NCBI RefSeq assembly: GCF_003144325.1
Contig: NZ_PENS01000002.1
Coordinates: forward strand, 271,126-335,125
DNA: 64,000 nucleotides
Origin: Proteus terrae
Lineage (GTDB): Bacteria > Pseudomonadota > Gammaproteobacteria > Enterobacterales > Enterobacteriaceae
Direction of reading: 5' to 3'
Positions 22,945 to 33,957 of this stretch are shown piece after piece (the first letter of the stretch is position 1; each line of letters opens with the position of its first letter). The position numbers were made by a program, and so were the translations under genes. The notes beneath the pieces are model-generated. The model had not been told where the DNA came from. It did no database searches and was given only the letters and a program-made list of their open reading frames with translations.

Positions 22945-24255
22945 ATGGCAAATTATCAGGGAAAAAAAGTGGTTGTTGTTGGGCTTGGAATAACAGGCCT
23001 TTCCTGCGTTGACTTTTTTATCCGCCAAGGTGTTACACCTAAGGTTATTGATACACGCCAAAAACCAGGAGGCTTAGATAAGCTTCCTGCTGACGTCGAA
23101 TATCATACAGGCAGTTTTCATCAAGCATGGCTTAATGATGCAGATTTAATTATCTCAAGCCCTGGCATCGCACTTTCAACACCCGCGCTTGTTGAAGCGG
23201 CAAATCATGGTGTTGAAATTGTCGGTGATATCGAACTGTTTTGCCGTGAAGCCAAAGCACCTATTGTTGCGATTACTGGATCTAACGGTAAAAGCACTGT
23301 GACAACGCTAGTGGGTGAAATGGCAAGTGCGGATGGTATTCGCGTTGGAGTCGGTGGCAATATTGGTGTTCCAGCGCTGACCTTATTAACCGAGCCTTAT
23401 GATTTATATGTATTAGAGCTATCAAGCTTTCAGTTGGAAACGACTTATAGCTTACAAGCCGCGGCTGCAACGGTATTAAATATTAGCGAAGATCATATGA
23501 ATCGCTATCCGTTGGGATTAGAGCAATATCGTGAAGCAAAACTGCGTATCTACGATAACGCTAAAACCTGCGTTTATAACGAAGATGATGTATTAACGCT
23601 ACCTTTAGCAGGTAAAGATAATCGCTGTGTTAGTTTTGGTGTTGGACAAGGTGATTATCAGCTTGATAACACAAATCGCATTTTAAAAGTGAAAGGTGAG
23701 AAAGTCCTTTCAATGGCTGAAATGTATCTGTCAGGACAGCATAACTATACGAATGCATTAGCGGCATTAGCACTTACTGACGCAGTGGGTATTTCTCGTA
23801 AAGCAGCAACTGAGGTACTGAAAACGTATCACGGTCTTGCTCATCGTTTTCAATTAGTTTATTCACATCAAAATGTACGTTGGATAAATGACTCGAAAGC
23901 GACCAATGTGGGAAGCACAGAAGCAGCATTACGAGGGCTTGAAGTTGAAGGTACATTACACCTTTTATTAGGTGGTGACGGGAAATCGGCTGACTTCTCT
24001 TCTTTATTGCCTTATATCAGCGGTGACAATATTCGTCTGTACTGTTTTGGACAAGATGGACAAGCATTGGCAAATCTACGACCAGATGTCTCTTTATTAA
24101 CAGTGACAATGGAAGAAGCCATGCGAGCCTTGGCACCGACTGTAAAATCAGGAGATATGGTGTTGCTCTCTCCTGCATGTGCAAGCTTAGATCAGTTTAA
24201 ATGTTTTGAGCAGCGTGGTGATGAATTTGCACGTTTAGCAAGGGAGCTTGGCTGA
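22945..24255 (+). CDS. murD: UDP-MurNAc-L-alanine:D-glutamate ligase MurD
   Basis: 436 aa cytoplasmic Mur ligase. It has an N-terminal Rossmann-like UDP-binding domain ([12 protein letters not shown]), the P-loop GSNGKST at 112-118, and [17 protein letters not shown] in the middle. It starts one base after mraY, and its TGA overlaps the ftsW ATG by one base. Confidence 0.97.
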   Translation: MANYQGKKVVVVGLGITGLSCVDFFIRQGVTPKVIDTRQKPGGLDKLPADVEYHTGSFHQAWLNDADLIISSPGIALSTPALVEAANHGVEIVGDIELFCREAKAPIVAITGSNGKSTVTTLVGEMASADGIRVGVGGNIGVPALTLLTEPYDLYVLELSSFQLETTYSLQAAAATVLNISEDHMNRYPLGLEQYREAKLRIYDNAKTCVYNEDDVLTLPLAGKDNRCVSFGVGQGDYQLDNTNRILKVKGEKVLSMAEMYLSGQHNYTNALAALALTDAVGISRKAATEVLKTYHGLAHRFQLVYSHQNVRWINDSKATNVGSTEAALRGLEVEGTLHLLLGGDGKSADFSSLLPYISGDNIRLYCFGQDGQALANLRPDVSLLTVTMEEAMRALAPTVKSGDMVLLSPACASLDQFKCFEQRGDEFARLARELG

Positions 24256-25448
24256 TGAGCATATTCGCAATGCGAAGATTAAAACAGTGGCTAGTGGGCA
24301 GTTATCAAACTGAGAATACGGCATTTGTGCCGTATGATCGCACTTTGCTCTGGTTTACTTTCGGATTAGCGGTTGTCGGCTTTGTTATGGTGACATCGGC
24401 TTCAATGCCAGTAGGTCAACGTCTTGCAGAAGATCCTTTCTTATTTGCGAAACGTGATGGTATCTATATCGTTGTCGCATTTTGTATTGCGTTAATCACC
24501 ATGCGCATCCCTATGGCAATTTGGCAACGTTATAGCAGCTTAATGCTGTTTGGCTCGATACTCCTTTTATTGGTGGTATTAGGTGTCGGAAGTTCGGTTA
24601 ATGGTGCTTCACGCTGGATTGCAGTGGGGCCATTTAATTTCCAGCCTGCTGAATTATCAAAACTCGCACTGTTTTGCTATCTATCGAGTTATTTAGTTCG
24701 AAAAGTTGAAGAAGTTAGAAACAACTTTTGGGGTTTCTGTAAGCCGATGGGGGTGATGTTAATACTGGCTGTTTTATTGTTATTACAGCCAGACTTAGGA
24801 ACGGTTGTGGTTTTATTCGTCACAACATTAGCGTTGTTATTTTTAGCGGGCGCTAAAATTTGGCAATTCTTAGCTATCATCGGCTCAGGAATTGCAGCTG
24901 TTGTTATGTTGATTATCGTTGAACCTTACCGTGTTCGACGCATTACTTCTTTCTTAGAGCCTTGGGAAGATCCCTTTGGTAGCGGTTATCAGCTTACACA
25001 ATCTCTAATGGCTTTTGGCCGTGGGGATTTACTGGGACAAGGTTTAGGAAACTCAGTACAAAAATTAGAATATTTACCTGAAGCGCATACCGACTTTATT
25101 TTCTCTATTCTTGCTGAAGAACTTGGTTATATCGGTGTGGTTTTAGTGCTTTTAATGGTATTCTTCATCGCTTTTCGTGCGATGCAAATTGGGCGACGTG
25201 CGCTGATCCTAGATCAACGTTTTTCAGGCTTTTTAGCTTGCTCTATCGGGATATGGTTTACATTCCAATCATTGGTCAATGTAGGCGCAGCGGCAGGCAT
25301 GTTGCCAACAAAGGGATTAACCCTTCCTCTTATTAGTTACGGTGGTTCGAGCTTGATTATTATGTCAACCGCCATCGTGATGTTATTACGAATTGATTAT
25401 GAAACACGTCTAGCACAAGCTCAGGCGTTTGTAAGGAGCCCGAAATGA
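24255..25448 (+). CDS. ftsW: septal peptidoglycan glycosyltransferase FtsW
   Basis: 397 aa SEDS-family inner-membrane protein with about ten membrane segments. It polymerises lipid II at the septum together with FtsI. The SEDS blocks [46 protein letters not shown] and [13 protein letters not shown] are all present. It overlaps murG by four bases (ATGA). Confidence 0.97.
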   Translation: MSIFAMRRLKQWLVGSYQTENTAFVPYDRTLLWFTFGLAVVGFVMVTSASMPVGQRLAEDPFLFAKRDGIYIVVAFCIALITMRIPMAIWQRYSSLMLFGSILLLLVVLGVGSSVNGASRWIAVGPFNFQPAELSKLALFCYLSSYLVRKVEEVRNNFWGFCKPMGVMLILAVLLLLQPDLGTVVVLFVTTLALLFLAGAKIWQFLAIIGSGIAAVVMLIIVEPYRVRRITSFLEPWEDPFGSGYQLTQSLMAFGRGDLLGQGLGNSVQKLEYLPEAHTDFIFSILAEELGYIGVVLVLLMVFFIAFRAMQIGRRALILDQRFSGFLACSIGIWFTFQSLVNVGAAAGMLPTKGLTLPLISYGGSSLIIMSTAIVMLLRIDYETRLAQAQAFVRSPK

Positions 25449-26527
25449 GCGAGCGTAGACGCCGTTTAATGGTTATGGCTGGTGGTACTGGGGGGCATGT
25501 ATTCCCAGGACTGGCTGTTGCTCATTATCTACAATCCCAAGGTTGGGAAATTCGATGGTTAGGAACGGCGGATAGAATGGAAGCCGATTTAGTACCTAAA
25601 CATGGTATCGAAATTGAATTTATTCGTATCTCAGGCTTACGTGGTAAAGGGATTAAAGCGTTAATCGCAGCACCTATTCGTATTATTAAAGCGATTTTCC
25701 AAGCTCGTGCCATTATGAAGCGCTATCAGCCAGATGCTGTACTTGGTATGGGTGGCTATGTTTCAGGTCCGGGCGGTGTTGCTGCTTGGATGTGTGGGAT
25801 CCCTGTTATTTTGCATGAGCAAAATGGTATCGCTGGATTAACCAATCGTTGGTTATCTAAAATTGCGAAACGTGTGTTACAGGCTTTTCCGGGGGCATTT
25901 CCTAAAGCACCTGTTGTTGGAAATCCTGTTCGTGAAGATGTATTGGCACTTGAAGCACCTTCAGTACGATTAAAAGAGAGAACAGGGTCTATCCGTGTAC
26001 TGATTATTGGTGGTAGCCAAGGCGCTAGAATTTTAAATCACACCTTACCTGTAGTTGCAGGTTTGTTAGGTGAACATGTTACAATCTGGCATCAAGCAGG
26101 AAAAGGTGGCGAAAGTGATACAAAAACACGCTATCAGAACGAATTAGCAAAAAATTCAGTTAAATCTGAATATAAAGTTACTGAATTTATTGATGATATA
26201 GCGCAAGCTTACCAATGGGCTGATGTTGTGGTGTGTCGTTCAGGTGCATTAACCGTCAGTGAAATTGCCGCAGCGGGATTACCCGCTATTTTTGTTCCTT
26301 TCCAGCACAAAGATAGACAGCAATATTGGAATGCACTACCGCTAGAAAAAGCGGGTGCCGCACGAATTATCGAGCAAAATGATTTAACTCCAGAAGTCAT
26401 TGCACAAACCCTGAAAAATTGGGATAGAGAAACTTTGTTAGCAATGGCAGAGAAAGCAAAAAGTGTTGCGATTACGGATGCCACAGAGCGCGTAGCAAAT
26501 GTGATAATCGAAGTGGCAAAAAAATAA
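25445..26527 (+). CDS. murG: lipid II synthase MurG
   Basis: 360 aa GT28 glycosyltransferase that moves GlcNAc from UDP-GlcNAc to lipid I at the cytoplasmic face of the membrane. The N-terminal glycine-rich loop [14 protein letters not shown], the middle [10 protein letters not shown], and the donor-site [15 protein letters not shown]...PFQHKDRQQ blocks are visible. A 41-bp gap follows before murC. Confidence 0.97.
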   Translation: MSERRRRLMVMAGGTGGHVFPGLAVAHYLQSQGWEIRWLGTADRMEADLVPKHGIEIEFIRISGLRGKGIKALIAAPIRIIKAIFQARAIMKRYQPDAVLGMGGYVSGPGGVAAWMCGIPVILHEQNGIAGLTNRWLSKIAKRVLQAFPGAFPKAPVVGNPVREDVLALEAPSVRLKERTGSIRVLIIGGSQGARILNHTLPVVAGLLGEHVTIWHQAGKGGESDTKTRYQNELAKNSVKSEYKVTEFIDDIAQAYQWADVVVCRSGALTVSEIAAAGLPAIFVPFQHKDRQQYWNALPLEKAGAARIIEQNDLTPEVIAQTLKNWDRETLLAMAEKAKSVAITDATERVANVIIEVAKK

Positions 26528-26568
26528 ACGTAACTTGTAACCATTAACTTAGAGTGAAGAAGTAAATA

Positions 26569-28032
26569 GTGAATACACAACAACTGGCAAAATTAAGATC
26601 GTTTGTGCCTGAAATGAGAAAAGTTAAGCATATTCACTTTATCGGCATCGGTGGTGCGGGTATGGGGGGAATTGCTGAAGTGCTGGCTAACGAAGGTTAT
26701 AAAATCAGCGGTTCTGATTTAGCACCAAATGTAGTCACACAACAGCTCGTTGCCTTAGGCGCAACAATCTATTTTAATCATCGCCCTGAAAATATTCGTG
26801 GCGCAAGTGTTGTTGTGGTTTCGACAGCAATCAGTGCTGAAAACCCTGAGATTATTGCAGCAAGAGAAGCGCGTATTCCCGTTATCCGTCGTGCTGAAAT
26901 GCTGGCTGAATTGATGCGTTATCGTCATGGCGTTGCGATTGCTGGAACTCATGGTAAAACCACGACAACAGCGATGATTTCAAACATTTATGCGCAAGCG
27001 GGTTTGGATCCTACTTTTGTTAATGGTGGGCTTGTTAAATCGGCTGGTACGCATGCTCGTTTAGGTTGCAGTCGTTATTTAATTGCTGAAGCAGATGAAA
27101 GCGATGCATCGTTTTTACATTTACAACCAATGGTTGCTGTTGTTACGAATATCGAAGCAGACCATATGGACACATATCACGGTAATTTTGACAATCTAAA
27201 AGAGACGTTTATTACCTTTTTGCACAATTTACCATTCTATGGTCGTGCTGTGATGTGTCTGGATGATGATGTGATCCGTTCGATTATTCCTAAAGTGGGT
27301 CGTTACATTACAACTTATGGCTTTAGTGAAGATGCGGATGTTCGTATTACACATTATGAACAAAAAGGTGCTCAGGGCTTTTTCACTATTTCTCGTGAAG
27401 GTATGCCAGATTTACAAGTTGTCTTAAACGCACCTGGTCGCCATAACGCATTGAATGCGACGGCCGCGGTTGCTGTAGCCACAGAAGAAGGCATTGCTGA
27501 CGAACATATTTTAGCCGCATTACTTAACTTCCAAGGTACTGGACGTCGTTTCGACTTCTTAGGTAACTATGGTCTTGAGCATGTTAATGGCCAAGAAGGT
27601 GAAGTCATGCTAGTGGATGATTATGGTCATCATCCAACAGAAGTTGATGCAACGATTAAAGCAGCGAGAGCAGGATGGCCAGACAAACGTCTAGTGATGA
27701 TTTTCCAACCTCATCGCTATACACGTACTCGTGATTTATATGAAGATTTTGCCACTGTTCTCAATCAAGTTGATATTTTATTATTAACAGAAGTTTATTC
27801 TGCTGGGGAAGCGCCTATTGCTGGTGCTGACAGTCGCTCACTTTGTCGAACAATTCGCCAACGTGGGAAGCTAGATCCTATCTGGGTTTCTGATGTGGAT
27901 AATATTTCATCAATATTAGCGGGTGTATTAACAGATAATGATCTTGTTTTAGTTCAAGGTGCTGGAAATATTGGTAAAATAGCGCGTCGCTTAGCAGATA
28001 CGAAATTACAGCCATCTTTCAGCGAGGATTAA
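26569..28032 (+). CDS. murC: UDP-MurNAc:L-alanine ligase MurC
   Basis: 487 aa. N-terminal [15 protein letters not shown] binds UDP, the P-loop GTHGKTT is at 126-132, and [14 protein letters not shown] and FQPHRYTRT follow. The start is GTG at 26569 and matches the E. coli [11 protein letters not shown] start. In E. coli the next gene is ddlB; here a small unrelated-looking ORF begins five bases after the stop. Confidence 0.97.
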   Translation: MNTQQLAKLRSFVPEMRKVKHIHFIGIGGAGMGGIAEVLANEGYKISGSDLAPNVVTQQLVALGATIYFNHRPENIRGASVVVVSTAISAENPEIIAAREARIPVIRRAEMLAELMRYRHGVAIAGTHGKTTTTAMISNIYAQAGLDPTFVNGGLVKSAGTHARLGCSRYLIAEADESDASFLHLQPMVAVVTNIEADHMDTYHGNFDNLKETFITFLHNLPFYGRAVMCLDDDVIRSIIPKVGRYITTYGFSEDADVRITHYEQKGAQGFFTISREGMPDLQVVLNAPGRHNALNATAAVAVATEEGIADEHILAALLNFQGTGRRFDFLGNYGLEHVNGQEGEVMLVDDYGHHPTEVDATIKAARAGWPDKRLVMIFQPHRYTRTRDLYEDFATVLNQVDILLLTEVYSAGEAPIAGADSRSLCRTIRQRGKLDPIWVSDVDNISSILAGVLTDNDLVLVQGAGNIGKIARRLADTKLQPSFSED

Positions 28033-28037
28033 GACGG

Positions 28038-28394
28038 ATGTTTGAGCAAGTGAACATCATTTATGGTGAAATAGTCAATAAACTAACTGTAATGATGGGG
28101 TGTTATGAAGAAAGTAACACTGTATTGGCGAAAAAAATGATCGGGAATTCGCTTGCTCAAATCTGTGTTGAGAAAAAATTTCAGTTAAAAAGTAAGAAAA
28201 ATGCAGAAAAATTCGCTATTTCTTCTTTTAAAGTAAATAATTCTCAACAGATTGAACAATTTAGTGATTTAATTATCAAATCTAAAAGTGTTCATAAAGT
28301 ATATATATGTAGGAAAAGTATTAATCGCTGGAATATCGGACAAAAGGATGGGCGATTCTCTTGTTTAAACGTTGCTCAGGAGTTAGTGGGTTAA
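28038..28394 (+). CDS. 118-aa ORF of unknown function in the ddlB slot (possible ddlB remnant)
   Basis: It lies exactly where D-Ala-D-Ala ligase ddlB sits in E. coli: five bases after murC and one base before ftsQ. I recognise no family with confidence. The product is Lys-rich, has no signal peptide, and has no ATP-grasp domain. Faint matches in order to the N-terminal domain of DdlB are KLTVMMG (15-21; KIAVLLG), HKVYI (86-90; QKVFI) and GQKDG...QELVG near the end (GEDG...LELMG). The conserved SAER and HGRGGED catalytic residues are not preserved. It may be a shrunken ddlB kept for translation coupling to ftsQ, or an unrelated small gene. It is more AT-rich than its neighbours. Confidence 0.6.
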   Translation: MFEQVNIIYGEIVNKLTVMMGCYEESNTVLAKKMIGNSLAQICVEKKFQLKSKKNAEKFAISSFKVNNSQQIEQFSDLIIKSKSVHKVYICRKSINRWNIGQKDGRFSCLNVAQELVG

Positions 28395-28395
28395 T

Positions 28396-29181
28396 ATGTC
28401 ACAAGCAGCGCTAAATATAAAAGAACATAAAGAGAAGCAACATTCTGACAGACCAAGTAATGGTACTTATTTATCAGGATTAATCTTTTTCTTATGTGTG
28501 ATTGCCACCATCGTTTGGGGTGGAATACAAGTGGTTAATTGGATGAAAGACGCAAATCGTCTGCCAATATCAAAACTTGTATTAACAGGCGAGCGCCATT
28601 ACACAACGAATGATGATGTGCGTCAGGCCATTTTGTCTTTAGGACAGCCGGGCACATTTATGACACAGGATGTGAATATTATTCAGCAACAAATTGAACG
28701 CATGCCATGGATTAGGCAAGTCACTGTTCGTAAACAGTGGCCTGATGAACTTAAAATCCATCTGGTAGAGTATGTTCCCTTTACTCGTTGGAATGATACT
28801 TACTTTCTTGATAAAGAAGGGCGTGTTTTCAGTCTGCCAACGCAGTTGGAAACCAAAGGAAGTTATCCTTTGTTATATGGCCCACAAGGAAGTGAAAAAA
28901 TGGTGTTGTCAGGTTATATCACAATGAGAGATCAGCTTCTTGCAAGTAACCTGAATTTAAAAGCAGCGTCAATGTCTGCCCGTCAAGGATGGCAATTAGT
29001 TTTAGACAATGATGTCCGATTGGAGTTAGGTCGTAAGGATAACGAAAAACGGATCGCTCGCTTTATTGAGTTGTATCCGATACTGCAACAACAAACGGAT
29101 AAACGAGTTGATTACGTGGATCTGCGTTATGACAGTGGTGGTGCAGTCGGATGGGCTCCTTTATTACTTGAGAATGAATAA
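28396..29181 (+). CDS. ftsQ: cell division protein FtsQ
   Basis: 261 aa bitopic divisome protein. It has a cytoplasmic N-terminus, a membrane segment at about 30-47 ([20 protein letters not shown]), a POTRA domain ([23 protein letters not shown]...[23 protein letters not shown]) and a beta domain. It bridges early and late division proteins through FtsBL. The reading frame closes 45 bases before ftsA, whereas a tail-like frame continues to ftsA in another phase (29174-29227). Confidence 0.95.
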   Translation: MSQAALNIKEHKEKQHSDRPSNGTYLSGLIFFLCVIATIVWGGIQVVNWMKDANRLPISKLVLTGERHYTTNDDVRQAILSLGQPGTFMTQDVNIIQQQIERMPWIRQVTVRKQWPDELKIHLVEYVPFTRWNDTYFLDKEGRVFSLPTQLETKGSYPLLYGPQGSEKMVLSGYITMRDQLLASNLNLKAASMSARQGWQLVLDNDVRLELGRKDNEKRIARFIELYPILQQQTDKRVDYVDLRYDSGGAVGWAPLLLENE

Positions 29182-29227
29182 ACAAGACGTGGCAGATGAC
29201 ACGATGAAGGCGAAGGCAGAACAATAA
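29174..29227 (+). CDS. 17-codon mini-ORF bridging ftsQ and ftsA, or displaced FtsQ tail
   Basis: The frame [17 protein letters not shown] starts inside the last codons of ftsQ (overlap 29174-29181) and ends TAATG, its stop sharing one base with the ftsA ATG. E. coli ftsQ itself overlaps ftsA. This looks like either a coupling mini-ORF or the former FtsQ C-terminus separated by a one-base frameshift. It is too short to prove as a protein. Confidence 0.4.
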   Translation: MNKQDVADDTMKAKAEQ

Positions 29228-30483
29228 TGATCAAAGCGACGGACAGAAAATTAGTAGTTGGTCTTGAGATTGGTACGGCCAAAGTAGCCACCCTTGTCGG
29301 TGAGATCCTGCCTGATGGTGTAGTGAATATTATCGGGGTGGGAAGTTGTCCATCTCGGGGCATGGATAAAGGTGGCGTTAACGATCTCGAATCCGTCGTA
29401 AAATGCGTGCAACGGGCGGTAGATCAGGCTGAATTAATGGCTGACTGTCAAATATCTTCAGTATATTTGGCGTTATCAGGCAAGCATATCAGTTGCCAAA
29501 ATGAGATTGGTATGGTGCCAATTTCAGAAGAAGAAGTAACTCAAGATGATGTTGATAGCGTGGTACATACCGCGAAATCCGTCAAAGTAAAAGATGAACA
29601 CCGTGTTTTACACGTTATACCGCAAGAGTATGCCATTGATTATCAAGAAGGGATCAAAAACCCAGTTGGATTATCGGGCGTGCGTATGCAGGCTAAAGTT
29701 CATTTAATTACCTGCCATAACGATATGGCAAAGAATATTGTAAAAGCAGTTGAACGCTGTGGGTTAAAAGTGGATCAACTGATTTTTGCGGGGCTCGCTT
29801 CAAGTTTCGCTGTATTAACAGAAGATGAACGTGAATTAGGTGTGTGTGTTGTTGATATTGGTGGCGGTACAATGGATATCGCTATTTATACCGGTGGAGC
29901 ATTAAGACATACCCGCGTTATTCCTTATGCAGGCAATGTTGTAACCAGCGATATCGCTTACGCTTTTGGCACACCGCCAAATGATGCAGAAGCTATCAAA
30001 GTTCGCCATGGTTGTGCATTAGGTTCTTTAGTTGGTAAAGATGAAAATGTTGAGGTTCCAAGTGTCGGAGGCAGGCCACCAAGAAGTCTGCAACGACAAA
30101 CTCTTGCTGAGGTGATTGAGCCTCGTTATACCGAATTGCTCAATCTTGTTAATGAAGAGATTTTAAAAGTTCAAGAACAGTTACGTCAGCAAGGGATTAA
30201 GCATCATTTAGCCGCAGGTATCGTGCTAACAGGTGGTGCTGCACAGATTGATGGACTTGTTGAATGTGCTCAACGTGTTTTCCACACGCAAGTACGGATC
30301 GGTAAACCGTTAAATATTACCGGGCTAACAGATTATGCGCAGGATCCCTACTACTCAACAGCTGTTGGGCTCTTGCATTACGGTAAAGAATCTCACTTTG
30401 GTGAGGAAACTGAAACCGAGAAACGCTCTGCTGTCGGTGGTTTATTTAAGAAACTCACTGGTTGGCTAAAAAGAGAGTTTTAA
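29227..30483 (+). CDS. ftsA: cell division protein FtsA
   Basis: 418 aa actin-fold ATPase that tethers FtsZ to the membrane. Actin-type phosphate loops appear as GLEIGTAKV near the N-terminus, VVDIGGGTMDIAIY in the middle, and VLTGGAAQIDGL later. The C-terminal FKKLTGWLKREF forms the amphipathic membrane-targeting helix. The start may be coupled to the preceding mini-ORF stop (TAATG). Confidence 0.97.
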   Translation: MIKATDRKLVVGLEIGTAKVATLVGEILPDGVVNIIGVGSCPSRGMDKGGVNDLESVVKCVQRAVDQAELMADCQISSVYLALSGKHISCQNEIGMVPISEEEVTQDDVDSVVHTAKSVKVKDEHRVLHVIPQEYAIDYQEGIKNPVGLSGVRMQAKVHLITCHNDMAKNIVKAVERCGLKVDQLIFAGLASSFAVLTEDERELGVCVVDIGGGTMDIAIYTGGALRHTRVIPYAGNVVTSDIAYAFGTPPNDAEAIKVRHGCALGSLVGKDENVEVPSVGGRPPRSLQRQTLAEVIEPRYTELLNLVNEEILKVQEQLRQQGIKHHLAAGIVLTGGAAQIDGLVECAQRVFHTQVRIGKPLNITGLTDYAQDPYYSTAVGLLHYGKESHFGEETETEKRSAVGGLFKKLTGWLKREF

Positions 30484-30553
30484 TAATCAGACAAATTTAA
30501 AAAGAGGTCGTTTGAGCAAGCGGCCCTGAGAAGGCACAAAACGGAGAGAAATT

Positions 30554-31720
30554 ATGTTTGAACCTATGGAATTAACCAACGATGCGGTGATCAAAGTCAT
30601 CGGCGTTGGTGGCGGCGGCGGTAATGCGGTTGAGCACATGGTTCGTGAACGTATTGAAGGTGTAGATTTCTTTGCAGTCAATACGGATGCTCAAGCGCTA
30701 CGTAAAACAGCGGTCGGACAGACTATTCAAATTGGTAATGCCATTACGAAAGGCTTAGGTGCAGGTGCAAATCCTGAAGTGGGCCGTAATGCTGCTGAGG
30801 AAGACCGCGAAGGGTTACGTGCAGCACTTGAAGGTGCCGATATGGTCTTTATCGCAGCAGGTATGGGCGGTGGTACTGGTACTGGTGCTGCGCCTGTTGT
30901 TGCAGAAGTGGCTAAAGAATTAGGCATTTTGACCGTTGCTGTAGTAACTAAGCCTTTTAATTTTGAAGGCAAAAAACGTATGGCATTTGCGGAACAAGGT
31001 ATTACTGAGTTATCAAAACATGTTGACTCATTAATCACTATTCCAAATGACAAATTATTAAAAGTACTTGGTCGTGGCATTTCATTATTAGATGCATTTG
31101 GTGCAGCTAATGATGTATTAAAAGGTGCAGTTCAAGGTATCGCTGAACTAATTACTCGCCCAGGTTTAATGAACGTTGACTTTGCTGACGTAAGAACTGT
31201 GATGTCTGAAATGGGTTATGCCATGATGGGCTCTGGTGCTGCGAAAGGCGAAGATCGTGCTGAAGAAGCAGCAGAGATGGCGATTTCAAGTCCATTATTG
31301 GAAGACATCGACTTATCTGGCGCTCGTGGTGTGTTAGTCAACATTACAGCAGGCTTTGACTTACGTCTTGATGAATTTGAAACAGTGGGTAATACCATTC
31401 GTGCATTTGCATCAGATAATGCGACAGTGGTTATCGGTACATCCCTTGACCCAGAAATGAATGATGAATTGCGTGTGACTGTGGTTGCAACAGGTATTGG
31501 TATGGACAAACGTCCAGAGATTACGCTGGTAACTAATAAACAGAATCAGCAAAGCGCAATGGAGAATCGTTACCAGCAAATGCAAAATAGCATGTCTTCT
31601 TTCTCTGCCGTAGAAGAAAGTAAGCCAGCTGCAAAAGCCGTTAACGAACAATCTACTCAGGCAAACAAAGAACCGGATTATTTAGATATCCCTGCATTCC
31701 TGAGAAAACAGGCTGATTAA
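30554..31720 (+). CDS. ftsZ: cell division GTPase FtsZ
   Basis: 388 aa tubulin homologue that forms the Z ring. The tubulin signature GGGTGTG is at 105-111, NTDAQAL and the T7 loop [12 protein letters not shown] are present, and the C-terminal peptide [14 protein letters not shown] is the docking site for FtsA, ZipA and MinC. It is preceded by a good Shine-Dalgarno (GGAGAG). Confidence 0.98.
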   Translation: MFEPMELTNDAVIKVIGVGGGGGNAVEHMVRERIEGVDFFAVNTDAQALRKTAVGQTIQIGNAITKGLGAGANPEVGRNAAEEDREGLRAALEGADMVFIAAGMGGGTGTGAAPVVAEVAKELGILTVAVVTKPFNFEGKKRMAFAEQGITELSKHVDSLITIPNDKLLKVLGRGISLLDAFGAANDVLKGAVQGIAELITRPGLMNVDFADVRTVMSEMGYAMMGSGAAKGEDRAEEAAEMAISSPLLEDIDLSGARGVLVNITAGFDLRLDEFETVGNTIRAFASDNATVVIGTSLDPEMNDELRVTVVATGIGMDKRPEITLVTNKQNQQSAMENRYQQMQNSMSSFSAVEESKPAAKAVNEQSTQANKEPDYLDIPAFLRKQAD

Positions 31721-31760
31721 TCGCCAAAAAGATTGGCATCTCCGCTTTTTGTGCTAAACT

Positions 31761-32736
<976 letters not shown>

Positions 32737-32770
32737 TTCCTGCGAAGGAAAGCGCGTTAATTATCTCTAA

Positions 32771-33286
32771 TTAGCGTTCATCTTTGGTTGCACTTGTACT
32801 CTCTCCGGCAAGTGCAGCCAACCGCTCTAATCTCTCTCTTAATTTCTTCGGGCTTTTCTCTGCCAAATACTTCAATGATTGTGCGCTTTCTAAACTTAAG
32901 TGGCGTCTCTTTATAGGCTCTTGCTCTTTTAATGATGATATTAAAGATCTTTTTTCCTGTTTTATTCCCAAAGACGGATTTATTTTGATGTCTATTGAGG
33001 ATAAGGATGGTAAAATTTCTTGTCTCAATGCAGAAAGTAATGATGGGGTTTCATAACGTAAACGCGTTAACCAACTTGCGTTTGCAACTTCAATAATTAA
33101 AATAGCACTGCGATAATTTGCGACACGGCACTTATCTCGTAAAGGAACGGGTAAAAGAGCCATGACGGCGCGATTTAATTTTAGTAAAATCGTTGCACGC
33201 TGTTGTATAAGTTGTAATGTACTTTTATTGGAACCTTCAAGTTCAATGAAGATTTTTTCCAATGATTGTGGGTAACTATCCCGCAT
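32771..33286 (-). CDS. DciA-like (DUF721) protein
   Basis: 171 aa on the opposite strand between lpxC and secM. Residues of about 20-100 (LNRAVMALLPVPLRDKCRVANYRSAILIIEVANASWLTRLRYETPSLLSAL) match the DUF721/DciA fold. DciA loads or assists the replicative helicase DnaB in bacteria that lack DnaC. The start at 33286 is preferred because GGAG lies nine bases upstream; a longer frame begins at 33322. The C-terminal half is Lys/Glu-rich and probably disordered. Its role alongside a presumed DnaC is not known. Confidence 0.75.
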   Translation of the reverse strand: MRDSYPQSLEKIFIELEGSNKSTLQLIQQRATILLKLNRAVMALLPVPLRDKCRVANYRSAILIIEVANASWLTRLRYETPSLLSALRQEILPSLSSIDIKINPSLGIKQEKRSLISSLKEQEPIKRRHLSLESAQSLKYLAEKSPKKLRERLERLAALAGESTSATKDER

Positions 33287-33331
33287 AGATTTTGACTCCA
33301 CAAAATAAAGATTAATGAGCAACGAAGGTTA

Positions 33332-33859
33332 ATGAGCATTATAAGTTTTTGGCGACAGTTTGGCAGGCGATATTTTTGGTCGCATCTGCTTTTAGGGATG
33401 GTAGCAGCAGGTATTGGAATACCTTCGCTGTTGTCTGCTCATGCCGAAAATCCACAGCAAACTGATACCCCTTTATCTCAAAACCGTCAAAGTCAGGCAC
33501 TTATTGCGTTTGATAACTTATTCTTACGTCAAAGTGTACAGAATCCTGCTTCATCCTTCACCTTTAATTACTGGCAGCAACACGCAGTAAAAAATGTGAT
33601 TAAACAGCTCTCTTTTGCATTCACCATTAATTCGCCTGAATTGATGGTTAAAGCCAAAGATGAACCGTTACCTGTTTCTAATGTTGCAGAGGTTATGCTT
33701 GATACTCTGTATGCCTTATTAACAGAAACTCCATCATCAGCACTAAGCAACCTTCCTCTTTCTGGCTATGTTTTAGTACAGAATACAAATTCCTATCATA
33801 CCGGATTATGGCTTGCACAAATCCGTGGCATTCGCGCAGGGCCTTACCTAACAGCTTAA
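33332..33859 (+). CDS. secM: SecM, secretion monitor that regulates secA
   Basis: 175 aa (170 in E. coli). A long signal sequence covers about residues 14-38 (HLLLGMVAAGIGIPSLLSAHA). The arrest motif near the C-terminus reads YHTGLWLAQIRGIRAGP, with Trp160 and GIRAGP 166-171. SecM stalls its own ribosome unless it is pulled by the Sec machinery, which exposes the secA ribosome binding site. E. coli has Phe150 and Ile156 where this has Tyr and Leu. It is directly upstream of secA. Confidence 0.93.
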   Translation: MSIISFWRQFGRRYFWSHLLLGMVAAGIGIPSLLSAHAENPQQTDTPLSQNRQSQALIAFDNLFLRQSVQNPASSFTFNYWQQHAVKNVIKQLSFAFTINSPELMVKAKDEPLPVSNVAEVMLDTLYALLTETPSSALSNLPLSGYVLVQNTNSYHTGLWLAQIRGIRAGPYLTA

Positions 33860-33924
33860 TGAGTCACTTAATCTAATAAGATTATGATTATCTCTGTTTA
33901 TTGATAGATACAGAGGCTTTTTTC

Positions 33925-33937
33925 GGCGTTTCACGCC
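33925..33937 (+). promoter_or_regulatory. hairpin in the secM-secA gap
   Basis: Stem GGCGT/ACGCC with a 3-nt loop, about 20 bases before the secA ATG. In E. coli, secM-secA mRNA folding masks the secA Shine-Dalgarno until SecM stalls. This hairpin may be part of the same switch, but the full fold cannot be worked out by eye. Confidence 0.4.
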
Positions 33938-33957
33938 ATAAATGAGAATAAAGATTT

